Origin: Emydura subglobosa
Taxonomy: Eukaryota > Chordata > Testudines > Chelidae
Length of the DNA: 64,000 bases
Direction of reading: 5' to 3'
NCBI GenBank assembly: GCA_007922225.1
Contig: ML680092.1
Span: 248,001 to 312,000, forward strand
Shown: positions 54,805-64,000 of the stretch, in pieces
Numbering within the stretch: the stretch's first letter is position 1
Layout: every line of letters starts with the position of its first letter
Made by a program: the position numbers and the translations under genes
The notes under the pieces: model-generated
The model's database searches: none
What the model was told of the DNA's origin: nothing
The model's input: only the letters and a program-made list of their open reading frames with translations

Positions 54805-55600
54805 CCTTACCCCATGTCCCTCTGAGTAGGCAGTACTGGGTTCCAACAGCCTGGGTCCTTAGCTGCTAACTGGTGGTGCCTCCAGCTGACTGTTTAAGGC
54901 AGTCATGAACCCTAACTTACCTCCCTATGTGGTTTCAACTATCCCCGACCCACAGTACTTACTACTACAGTACTTACTGTAGAGAGCGAAGAGTTAAAAG
55001 CTGGACAAATGGTCAGTCCTAAGTTACAGGGAACAGGGTCATGGCACGGGCAAACCTTGTTTCTGTTAATTGGTATGAATTCTAGCTAGAGTCTATCTCT
55101 CTTCTTCTCCTCCCTTCCTGCCCAGCTGCGCAGGGGATGAGGCTAATAAAGTAACTATTCCCCCTCCTGCACAAGACCTTTAGTGGGGAGGTCTTCTTTC
55201 CCTCCCTTGCATATTTTAAAGAATGTTAGTTTTCAAGGTAATGTGCCTGCGCTCTGTAAGGTAATTCTGGAAACAACATAATTGTTTTCATCATGTAGTT
55301 GTTAATATTCATTTTATAGTTGTTAATGTAACCAAATAAGGGTCTATGGGGAGTTGCTGGAAAGTAATTAACATACCCTCACATATATGCACACCTACCT
55401 CTACCAATCAGAGCGAGTTACACCCCGCTTAGGCTATCCCAGAAGAGAAATGTGCACCAATCAGAATAGGTGTAGCACAGGGGTCTAGTCCAGAACTCTC
55501 ACCCAATATCTGGAGCTCGAAAGTTGGCCGGCTGGCAGCACTCCCACCAGAAGTCTAAACGCCACGCAGAAGTGCCTGTCTTGTTTCTAAAACATTCAGA
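54805..55600. other. Unassigned, no gene recognised
   Basis: Contains AATAAAG near 55146 and AT-rich sequence. The stretch 55230-55550 may be an LTR-like promoter region, but I see no defined ends. Confidence 0.35.
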
Positions 55601-55608
55601 AAACGGAA

Positions 55609-55770
55609 ATGCTGAGAGGAAACATGGACTCCTTCACCACATCTATGAGACCTTCAGAATTTGTTTTAGCCTGGGGGGCTGTGGCTCGCCTGAGGAGAAA
55701 GCGTTACATCAGCGACAGCTCAGAGGAAGAGGAGGGAGTGGCCAAGGGGAGCCCTTTGACCAGTCATTGA
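55609..55770 (+). CDS. Small unknown ORF, 53 aa
   Basis: Not recognised. Starts MLRGNMDSF, has a basic patch (RLRRKRY) directly followed by an acidic Ser/Glu run (ISDSSEEEEGVAKG), then stops. The basic-acidic pattern looks nuclear or phosphosite-like, but it may be part of an unidentified retroelement. No Kozak support beyond A at -3. Confidence 0.25.
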   Translation: MLRGNMDSFTTSMRPSEFVLAWGAVARLRRKRYISDSSEEEEGVAKGSPLTSH

Positions 55771-55774
55771 TGGA

Positions 55775-57120
55775 TACACCGGAACCCGACTGATCATGAG
55801 GAAGCCTGATGTATGTGTTGTACGTGTTGCTATTTATGCTATCCTTAATCATTGCATTAGGGAAAAGCTTTTCAAAGATTGAGAGCTGTGTCATAGACAT
55901 GCCAAGCCAATGGCACCCTGACTGTGTGACTTGGACTTCAAAGGATATAAATTGCAGCTTCAGGACCTGTGTGCTGAACTGTATTTTGAAAGCTTATTAA
56001 ATGCTATTATTGCCATAGGTTATGCTGTGCAATGTCTGTGCTTAACTCAAGAATATTTAGCATGAGGTGTGACCTTGGTAAATGTTGTGCAATGCGGGTG
56101 AGACCCTAACAGTGTGTGAAAGAAAATGACAAAACCAGAGGCTGCCTGCTTAGCACGTTATATTGACCATCTGATCCGCACAAAAAAGTTAGAGCCTTGC
56201 TTAGGAAAAAGGCTATTTGTAAGAAACCTAAAAGGATTAAATTAGAGAATTGTTAGGGGGCACACATGCAATATAAAATGTGATAGCTGTAAATAGTAAT
56301 AGTAAGAGTAATAAAAATAACATTTTAAAAGGAGCAAAACTATATTTAAAAGGGATTGGAAGGAAGGGAGTACAATTCAGGGAATCAGCAGCAGATAGGA
56401 CACATTTGTGAACTTTGTTGTTAGACATTATTCAGACATATAAACTGAGATGGGATTCTTTTAAATACTCAAAATGTGTGCCACATAGGTTTTGAGGGGG
56501 CTTACATAAAAAGTTTCACTGAATCAAGTCTCCTGTAGCACTGTAGTCCGTTATATTAGACAGAGAGGAGCTGGCGTGTTGAAGGCTTGGGACACCCTAT
56601 GCCTTAAGAACCCAACCCTGGGAAGCAGGTGCTGAGATGTACTGTCCTGTGAGAGGGGAAATAAAAAAGCCCCTCTGCCCCCCCACACTCTATTTTTGCA
56701 ACACAGCAGGCAGCTCATCCCATTGGGGTCACTGTTTCTCCCCCCTCCCCACCTCTCCCTGTGCTGGGGTTTTGCCCTCTGCCATGGGCTGGCAGCACCT
56801 CACTCCTGGGCTGAATTCTGGCTCTTACCCCCCAGTCCCTGATTTTGCCCCTTGGATCCTCTCCTTCCCCTGCCTCCAGCTGTTTGACCCCTCCCCCAGG
56901 CCAGTAAAATTCCACCCCCTGTTCAGACCCTGCCACCCTCTGATTTGCCGTCTTTGAACTCTGAAGTACGTGCAGTGTGAGGGCAGCTACAGCTGTTTCT
57001 GGGCAATGCTCAGACCTCTCCAGCCAAGCTGCAAATTCTTAGGAAAGGGGAGGGGAGTGGGGATTGGTAATGAGTAATTTCCTGGTGCTGCCTGTCTCAG
57101 AGGCACCAGCCCTTGTCTGT
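55775..57120. other. Unassigned, no gene recognised
   Basis: No credible exon. Bases 56640-56940 are C-rich with chance open frames. Confidence 0.35.
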
Positions 57121-57151
57121 CTTTACAGTTCTTGGCTCTTTTTCGATTGAG

Positions 57152-57334
57152 CTATCTCAAGTGGCGCTGGGAGAGAACTCTCACCAGAGACCCTGGAGGG
57201 ACAGAAGAAGAAAGATGAATTCGTCGGTCTGGATTTGTTCAGCGACTTTTGTGAGGAACTCCATTGCGAGGAGGTGGCTGCAGAGGAACAGGGAACCCTA
57301 TCAGACCTGATACTTCCTGGCACACCAAGAGCTG
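57152..57334 (+). CDS. Orphan exon candidate (phase 1-1)
   Basis: 183 bp between a possible acceptor CGATTGAG (57144-57151) and a strong donor GCTG|GTAAGA. Read in phase 1 the 61 residues are open: AISSGAGRELSPETLEGQ at the start, DEFVGLDLFSDFCEEL in the middle and SDLILPGTPRA at the end. The frame is acidic and non-repetitive. The upstream AG at 57128 puts a stop in this frame. Length, phase and the SSGAG word recall the linker exons of the PYD-FIIND gene, but the resemblance is slight. No neighbouring exon found. Confidence 0.35.
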
Positions 57335-57424
57335 GTAAGAAATGAGACAGGGAGACTAGCTCCCAAATGTGTCTCCTTCCCTGCAGCCTCCCTTTGATGT
57401 GTGAGATGTTAGCTAGTGGTGTTG

Positions 57425-57615
57425 TCACCCTCTTGGTCCCAGGGTATTAGAGACACAAGGGGTGTGAGCCGATATCTTTTATTGGACCAACTGTGGTTGG
57501 GGAGGGAAAAGTTTTCCAGCCACTTGGAGCTCTTCTTCAGTCCACAGTTCTGTGGAGCTTGGATGCTTGTCTCATCTGGCAGCAAAAGTTGGTCCAATTA
57601 AAGATATTAACTCAC
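57425..57615 (-). repeat. Penelope-type inverted repeat, minus orientation
   Basis: Arms ATATCTTTTATTGGACCAAC (57474) and its complement near 57590. On the minus strand CTGAAGA (57540-57534) is followed by a short stem and GGAAAA, a degenerate hammerhead core. Same family as 30547..30770. Confidence 0.55.
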
Positions 57616-57619
57616 CCAC

Positions 57620-58960
57620 CTTGCCCCTCTCATTAGTTCAAGCAGTGGTGCACGAACTGAGGGATGGGCTGCAAGATCCTCTGCGATGTGTGTGAAGAAA
57701 CTGGGATCCCATGGTCCCGCAGGATTCTCTGCCGTAATAGTGGGAGCAGGATAAAAACAGTGTGGGTACTGCAGAGCGGGATTAAAAAAAAAAGCCTCTT
57801 GTCCCGTGCCCCAAACAACATGAATGCTCTGGCCAGTAGCTGCTGCTCTCCGGGCACTGCCTTCAGAGTTAGGCAGCAGCAGCATGGAAGTAAGGAATTA
57901 CTTCACATTACAAGGGCGGAGCGACACATTCTGTGAATGGTAAATGGGGCTGTGGTGAAGTAGAGAGATTCTTGGGCTTTTCTCTGAGTGCTGTATGTGT
58001 GCCTCAGTTTCCCCCGTATGTTACTCATGTATTTAAGTGACAGGACCCGGGTGTGTTCATTACAGAGGTCACTAGAGGGTGGATGGATCTTCCCCAGCCA
58101 CACATACGCAGACCTTTTGCCCTCCTGGGTCAGCCAGCTGCAACACTGTGTGGCAAGTGGAGATCAGGAGGAGGCCACCTTGCCTGGGAAGGAGACAAAG
58201 GACTGGGGAGGGGCAGGGGTCTGGGTCTGGGTCTGGGGGGGAGGGGGTGGCTGGCTAGAAGAGGCCATTCCCCTGTGGGGGGTCGGGGGTATAGGGCCTG
58301 AGAATGTGCGCTCTGAGGCTCTTCAGGGGGTTGCTGCTGTACCTTCTAATTAAGCTGCTAACAAAGTCTTTCTACACTGATCTTCAGAACTAAAAAACCC
58401 TTCTGACTTCCATGCTGGCTGTGAATCGCTTCTGACTGCAAGGCGAGGCACATGGCCCCTTTGGGGGTGTGGAAGAGTGCCCCAGGGTCCCATTCAGGGG
58501 AACCCACAGGGGGAGTTTAGGTGGAGCAGGGGGGCTGAACCCTCTGAGGCCAGATTCAGGAGGTGGCCACACTGGTGCGTGGAGGCCCGAGAGGGGCAGA
58601 CTCCGAAGCACTAGAGTCCTGACTGGCTACGCCCCGAGTGGTTCCAGAGCATGGTGCCTGGAAGACTCCGTCACAGGGGCATGACTGGAAAAATTTATTC
58701 ACCACTAGTTTACCTGCCACTGTCAGAAAACTGGTGGATGATGTATCATGTGCAAATTTCTCCTTTTTGTGAACATTTGGAGCCTTAACAGGATGAACTA
58801 AAGTATAGACAAACCCACAGTAAAGTAAGATTAGAATTCAGTTAGAGTAGTTGAGGCCTATTCACAACCGTTGATCAGAAGGTGAGAATGTGTGAACAGT
58901 GACAATTACTTCTTGTAATGAGATAACCATTCCAAGTCCCTGTTCAGACCCAGTCTGGTT
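57620..58960. other. Unassigned, no gene recognised
   Basis: Several short open frames without domain character; G-rich runs near 58200-58270. Confidence 0.35.
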
Positions 58961-58963
58961 GCA

Positions 58964-59377
58964 TCAAGTTTGCATATGAGTTCCAGCTCTGAAGTTTCTC
59001 ACTGAAGTCTGTTTTTGAAGTTTTTTTTGTAGAAGTATGGCAACTTTCAAGTCATTTACAGAGTGTCCTGGGAGATTGAAGTGCTCTCCTACTGGTTTAT
59101 GGATGTTACCATTTTTTATGTCTGATTTGTGCCCATTTATTCTTTTGCGTAGTGACAGTCCAGCTTGGCCAATGTACGTGGCAGAGGGGCATTGCTGGCA
59201 CATGATGGCATATGTTACATTAGTAGATGTGCAGGTGAACGAGCTCCTGATGGTGTGGATTAGATTGTGGCAGATGGAGATCTGCCTGGGAAGAGTTGGA
59301 AGAGGAGGGAGTTTGGCCAGGAGACTCGGGAGGAGTATTGGAGGATATATATTTTGAGCTGGTCGGGAATTTTTCAA
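58964..59377 (-). pseudogene. Penelope-like element GIY-YIG endonuclease fragment
   Basis: Minus-strand frame with CTSTNVTYAIMCQQCPSATY, then YIGQAGLSLRKRINGHKSDI and KPVGEHFNLPGHSVNDLKVA. The Cys-rich start plus the YIG and R-x-x-x-H motifs is the Penelope GIY-YIG endonuclease, which normally follows the RT. Truncated at both ends. The Penelope-type repeat 1.4 kb downstream on the same strand may be from the same insertion. Confidence 0.75.
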
Positions 59378-59480
59378 CTCATTGGTTTTTCATAAGAAAA
59401 TGTCAATTTCTTAAAACTGAAGTTGTCAGGAGCTGACTGGTTTTGATGAAACTTTTCTCAGGAAAGGTTTGTCAGATCCA
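59355..59480. repeat. Dispersed AT-rich repeat
   Basis: GAGCTGGTCGGGAATTTTTC, the same family as at 19190, 24545 and 29915. Confidence 0.35.
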
Positions 59481-59880
59481 GCCTGGAATATTTGTGGAGA
59501 CAGAACCAGACCCAGCACAGAATAGCCAGCTGGTCAAGGCACTCATCTGAGTCAGGTAGAGCAGGGAGTTGAATATAGGCCTCCTGCCTCCCAGGTGAGT
59601 GCCCTGACCACCTGGCTCTTGGGGTGGGTTACTCACCCCCACACACTGCCTGCTTTGTGCTGAAATCCCTTGAGAGGTCCCAGTTCGGCCTGATACAGAA
59701 TAGAAAACTTTTGAAAACGCAAAAGCCATTTCCAGCCCAGCACCAATGAAGGAGACTGAGGGAGGGGATTCTGGATGGCGTGCAGGAAGGACTCTGGTGG
59801 CCAGGTGTCGGGAGGCGGGGAGGATGGAATGGTAGGGACAGCTCTGGTGGATGTGGGAGGGAAGGAAAGGTGGGGAGGTG

Positions 59881-60444
59881 TTATCCAAATAACAAATGTC
59901 ACAGGATCTTTTTCAGGGGATAAGGCAACAAGCCACATTTATTGTGAATACAGAAATTTGGTAAATAGTATCAATAAAAAGAAAAGTATCAACACTGTAA
60001 TAACATCAATATTGTTCTTTACTTAGTAAAATAGTATTAATAATGTAAACACTAGGAAAACAGTATCAACGTTGTATCAATACTACAATTACAGAGACAC
60101 ATGTTTCAATTGGTACTTTCATTCACACTCACACACACGGACAGGCATACACAGACAGGGAGACAGACAAACATACATAGGGGTCTCATAGATGTTATAG
60201 TTACCAGCCTCTTGGTGCTCGTGATAGTCACTGGCCAGGTGACCATAGCATGAGGATGAGGAGCAAGTTTCTGCCGATGCGCATCGGTACTCCTGGCTGG
60301 TGTGATGATGTAGACCCGAGCCTACAGCCTTCATCTTTCTGTCCCATTTTATAGGGAAAAGACCCCATGTAAGTCTGTGGGTTTTGCACTGTCATGCTGC
60401 AACTGCATTCTTGGTGTGATCTTTAATCACCCACATTGTTGCAA
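59881..60444 (-). repeat. LTR-like unit, copy 1
   Basis: A 564-base block, from TTATCCAAATAACAAATGTC to CACATTGTTGCAA, repeated at 61517. On the minus strand it has AATAAA near 59943. It lies on the 3' side of a minus-strand env remnant, so a retroviral LTR is plausible. Confidence 0.55.
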
Positions 60445-61516
60445 GCCTGATCAGATTTTGTCCTTTGAAATAGGCTAGCTCCAAATTTATCAGGGTAGAC
60501 TCCTCTTTGGCCAGTTGTTAAGGTCGCTCCTTTCTTTGTCTGTTTCGACATCCCTTACTCAGACCAGTTGTTCAATCACTCTCCCTGTCAACACCCACCT
60601 CAGTTGCTCAGCCATTCACACTTCAATCACTCAGTGCCAACTCCTAGCTGAAGAATTCACATATTATTTTTAAAGCAAACCTTATTTCATTTTTGACAGT
60701 GTCTTTTACAATTGAAAGCGTTTGTTACATTTCACAGTGTGGTTTCTTATACTTAAAATAGGGTTTTTACAAATATAATGAAAGTGAGTAAAATTAACAG
60801 ATAAAATGGTCTTAAAACAGATAGACTTGTAGAAAGTAAGTGAACATTTCAAAGGGTAAAACAATAAGAGTTAGTTGAGGTTTTAACTTTTGAATAAAGT
60901 TACAATGTGTCAGGCTGAAGTGCCTTGGGGGGCGGGGGTGTTGTTTGTGGCTCTGTTCTTTCATGTATTTTTCAAAAACAAGATTTGGCCAACAGAGGGA
61001 TCTGGAGGGGGGAGAAAAGGCAAGGAGGTCTCAGAGGAGAGGGAGGGGTGTGTGTTTTAGCTGGAAGTGGGCTCTTTAGAGTGGAATCACACATTTTCAG
61101 CTTCAATTCACCCATCTTCCAATAGTTCAGGTTCCCAGTTCCCCTTAGGTTCCCTCAGAGCCAGCAAGATCTGCCAGTCCCACTGCAGCCCCTGGCCTCT
61201 CTGGATAGTGTTTCCCACAGAGCTGCTCCTACTCTACTCTCACAACTCCGCTCCTCTTGCTTGAGGAACCCCACAACCCCCCTCCATGGGGTGGTGTGTT
61301 GTTCAAGCAGGCTGCCCCTCTGCTCTCTCTCAACTTCTTAACAGAGAAATTAGAACAGTTTTGTCTGTGCTTTGGGGAGCCATTATGAAAGAAGCTGCAG
61401 TGATATACAGAATGGTGGAGGGGCGCTAACTCCGGTCTCCGTTCCATTTGTATCTCACACACAAACACACTCTTACTTCAATCAGTTTAGCACATGCTAA
61501 TATACAACTTGGTTTG
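60445..61516. other. Spacer between the two LTR-like units
   Basis: About 1.07 kb without a recognisable gene. It either completes a long LTR whose second copy is truncated at 62063, or is unrelated. Confidence 0.35.
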
Positions 61517-62063
61517 TTATTCAAATAACAAATATCACAGAGTCTTTTTCAGGGGATAAGGCAACAAGTCACTTATATTGTGAATACAAAATTTGGTAAA
61601 TAGTATCAATAATGCAAATACCAGGAAAACAGTATCAACACTGTAACAATATCAATATTGTGCTTTACTTAGTGATTGCAAATACAGAGACTTGTTAACA
61701 AAGTATATTTCATTGACACATGTTTCAGCTGGTACCTTCATTCACACTCATACACACAGACAGGCATACGCAGACAGGGAGACAGATAAACATACATAGG
61801 GGTGTCACAGATGTTATAGTTACCAGCCTCTTGGTGCTCATGGTAGTCACTGGTGAGGTGACTGTAGCAGAAGGGTGAGGAGCAAGGTTCTGCCGATGTG
61901 CATCGGTACTCCTGGCTGGTGTGGTGATGTAGACCCGAACCTCCAGCCTTCATCTTTCTCTCCCATTTTATAGGAAAAAAGATCTCATATAAGTCTATGG
62001 GTTTTTGCTCTTTCATGATTCATCTGCATTTGGTGTGATCCTCAATCACCCACATTGTTGCAA
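61517..62063 (-). repeat. LTR-like unit, copy 2
   Basis: A 547-base direct repeat of 59881..60444, clearly diverged (many substitutions). Starts TTATTCAAATAACAAATATC. The env remnant begins about 60 bases to its right. Confidence 0.55.
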
Positions 62064-62099
62064 TGTAGTTTGTAGTTGGTAATAGCATTTACCAGCATC

Positions 62100-63776
62100 T
62101 GTTTTCAGATAAATATGTTTTCCCTAATATGCGGCATTATTACAGAAATACCCTAAATTAAACTCCCATATGCATTTGCTGATATTTACAGAGTCACCAT
62201 TCTTATGGAACCATTTTGGTAGGTCCATGGACATTAGGGATGCATTTTCCACATACAAACCTAATGGAACCAAGGTATAAACCCAATCTATCGATGCAGT
62301 GGCTATCATTAAAACAAATGCCATAATGAAAGTTGTGCTATAACTGTAACTGAAATGTATGCGCTTCCACCAGGATTAATATTCCACTTCAAATGAGCTT
62401 AGATTTCCCTTGAGAATGCTTCTAAGCTCTGAAGGGATAAGGCCCTGAAGGCCTTCTCTAATGAAGCCATTAGCCACTAGTCAGCCGGGCTTGGGCCTGT
62501 ATACAAGCCAGTGTCCATGTGATAGAAGGTCTATATCACTTGCAAAGAACTATCATTATTCCGCTATCCCTTTCTTGGAGTTGGAACCAGAGTGGCAGGA
62601 TCTGAGTGATATTATATTCCAAAATACTAAGTTGGCCTAGCGCTGAGGTCATAGAGTGATTCAAGAATGCCACATCATGTCCTACCCTACTGATTTTAGC
62701 AGCAAGGCTTTTGGCATCGATTGCGTTTTTTATACCAAGGCATATGCCTACTCTGCCAAGCACAGTTGCTATCACACTGCACTAGTATCGACCTGCTTTA
62801 CTTATTATTGTTTCACCAATCCAGCTGTGTCACCCCTGGAGAGCCATCTCTATAAATGGCAAACACTCTTGATAACACCAATAAATATGGGAATGGGCAT
62901 CATGATTTTCCACAGCACGTACTCTGCGTTGATCATAAGCAATCATTTTGAATTTTCCTTAATGATTATTGCTCCAGCCTGGTAGGAGCACAGTTTTGGG
63001 ACTACCACAACCTAACTCATCTATATAGCCTGATAAATACCTGCTACGTACCATTTTCCTGAATCGTTTCTATTTACTGATATAACTGCGGTTCCAACAC
63101 AAGAGGTAGTGAAGCTCTTTTTACATGTATTCTTACAAAAGTGATTTGCATCCTGCTCAGAGGTGCAACAAGATTTTGACCCTGAATGGCACTTTATGTG
63201 GGCCATAATTGATTATGCTGGAGTGTGAATATTTATGTCCATTACATCCATGGCCCCTTGTAAATTAGACCGAATCTCAACAGCTAAATACCCCTCCTTC
63301 ACTCGGGAAGGTATAATGGCTGAGATACAGGCACATCTGAAGGAACCTTTTATTTCTTATGGGATTCAACAATTCTCTACCAATGCATCGTCTATCTCTC
63401 ATTTACAGGAGTCTTTTAGCTTATTTATAATTGGAGACTTGTATTTTATGCCGATAGTGGTTCCCTCACTACTCAGAGCTGAAGCCATTTTAGCTTTCAT
63501 ACCCTGCTCTTCTAGACACACTAGAAAACGGGTTGGGCCCTCTTCTAATGCAACTATTGCCAGGGGACCTACAATATCCAAATTTGGAGAGGGGATCCTC
63601 GTTATGGATGAATATATCATAACAGTGGCAGTATGATTCTTCCATTTCGCCACACAGGAGTAGTGTTCACTCTCTTTTATAAACAAGAAATCAGATACTG
63701 AGGCATGATATAACAGTACTACGCAAAATATAAGGCGATTGATGCACATGGTTCTTAATCTGTTGGGAAAACACAC
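62100..63776 (-). pseudogene. Retroviral env remnant
   Basis: Minus-strand frames in order: 63776-63399 (signal peptide-like RLIFCVVLLYHASVSDF, then a Cys/Asn-rich ectodomain), 63206-63021 (Cys-rich CCTSEQDANHFCKNTCKK), 62775-62536 (GICLGIKNAIDAKSLAAK and LNHSMTSALGQLSILEYNIT, a heptad region like the TM subunit) and 62324-62124 (SVNISKCIWEFNLGYFC). Broken by several stops and frameshifts. It is unlike the env at 45968. Class not assigned. Confidence 0.6.
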
Positions 63777-63779
63777 AGA

Positions 63780-64000
63780 TAAAATATATAATTATTGTTA
63801 TGTTCCCTTCCATGGTTTCAGTTGCAAATTGTGGAAGCATTTCTTGGTTTTCCTTCATTTTGAGTCACATAACTTGACCTCAGAAATGGTCGGGCTAGCC
63901 TTGTTTTTAATTTGAACCAGTCCAACCCAGCAAGGGCTCAGCATGTGGCCTTTCTCTGAGAAAAAGGGGTACAATACCTTTTTTTCCTACCACTCCTCCC
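63780..64000. other. Window edge, nothing recognised
   Basis: Probably further retroviral sequence upstream of env on the minus strand; no readable frame. Confidence 0.3.

Noticed and set aside
1..64000. CRISPR arrays, bacterial operons, riboswitches, tRNA or rRNA genes
   Set aside because: None seen; the DNA is clearly vertebrate, and the only tRNA-related strings are retroviral primer sites.

Overview
The window is vertebrate nuclear DNA, most likely from a turtle or another non-avian sauropsid. Several CR1 LINEs are nested in each other. PIF/Harbinger and hAT elements, Penelope and Gypsy pieces and full-length endogenous retroviruses are also present, and the few host genes are split into small exons with long repeat-filled introns. 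The species call is an inference from repeat content.

Left third (about 0.85-32 kb), innate-immune locus: two NLRP1/CARD8-type genes lie head to head. On the minus strand (14,144 down to 852 and beyond the left edge) I could assemble 13 exons with consistent splice phases: a PYRIN domain, six small linker exons that all begin and end in phase 1, one pre-FIIND exon, and a full FIIND (ZU5 + UPA). The FIIND keeps the His and the Phe-Ser pair needed for self-cleavage at exactly the spacing of human NLRP1. No NACHT or LRR is encoded; a CARD, if present, lies left of base 1. On the plus strand (17,056-18,394) a paralogous FIIND has lost one codon to a premature stop. Far downstream (30.9-32.2 kb) two different CARD exons lie in tandem, each followed by a poly(A) signal. 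An inverted copy of one FIIND exon lies at 636-765, and a scrap of another FIIND copy is embedded inside a decayed LINE at 25.44-25.53 kb.

Middle (11-30 kb): CR1 copies in both orientations, including a CR1 inserted in another CR1, an RTE-like LINE, hAT-like MITEs and Gypsy-like repeats fill the intron of the plus-strand gene.

Right half (33-64 kb) is almost entirely mobile DNA. Two PIF/Harbinger elements (33.3-36.6 and 36.8-42.1 kb) each contain a later insertion, a Gypsy-like LTR piece and an old minus-strand retrovirus respectively. At 44,640-54,371 there is a young minus-strand endogenous retrovirus with 1,105-bp LTRs, a 4-bp target duplication, a tRNA-Lys3-type primer site, a Gag broken by a frameshift, a largely deleted pol and a broken env. 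It landed in an old Gypsy gag. A 400-N assembly gap in its right LTR is flanked by a 47-bp duplicated contig end, so the gap is almost certainly artificial. Further right are an orphan exon-like ORF, a Penelope GIY-YIG fragment with hammerhead-like repeats, a tandemly repeated LTR-like unit and a retroviral env remnant that runs to the window edge.

Splice sites, domains and element borders were read by eye; no alignment or database search was run.
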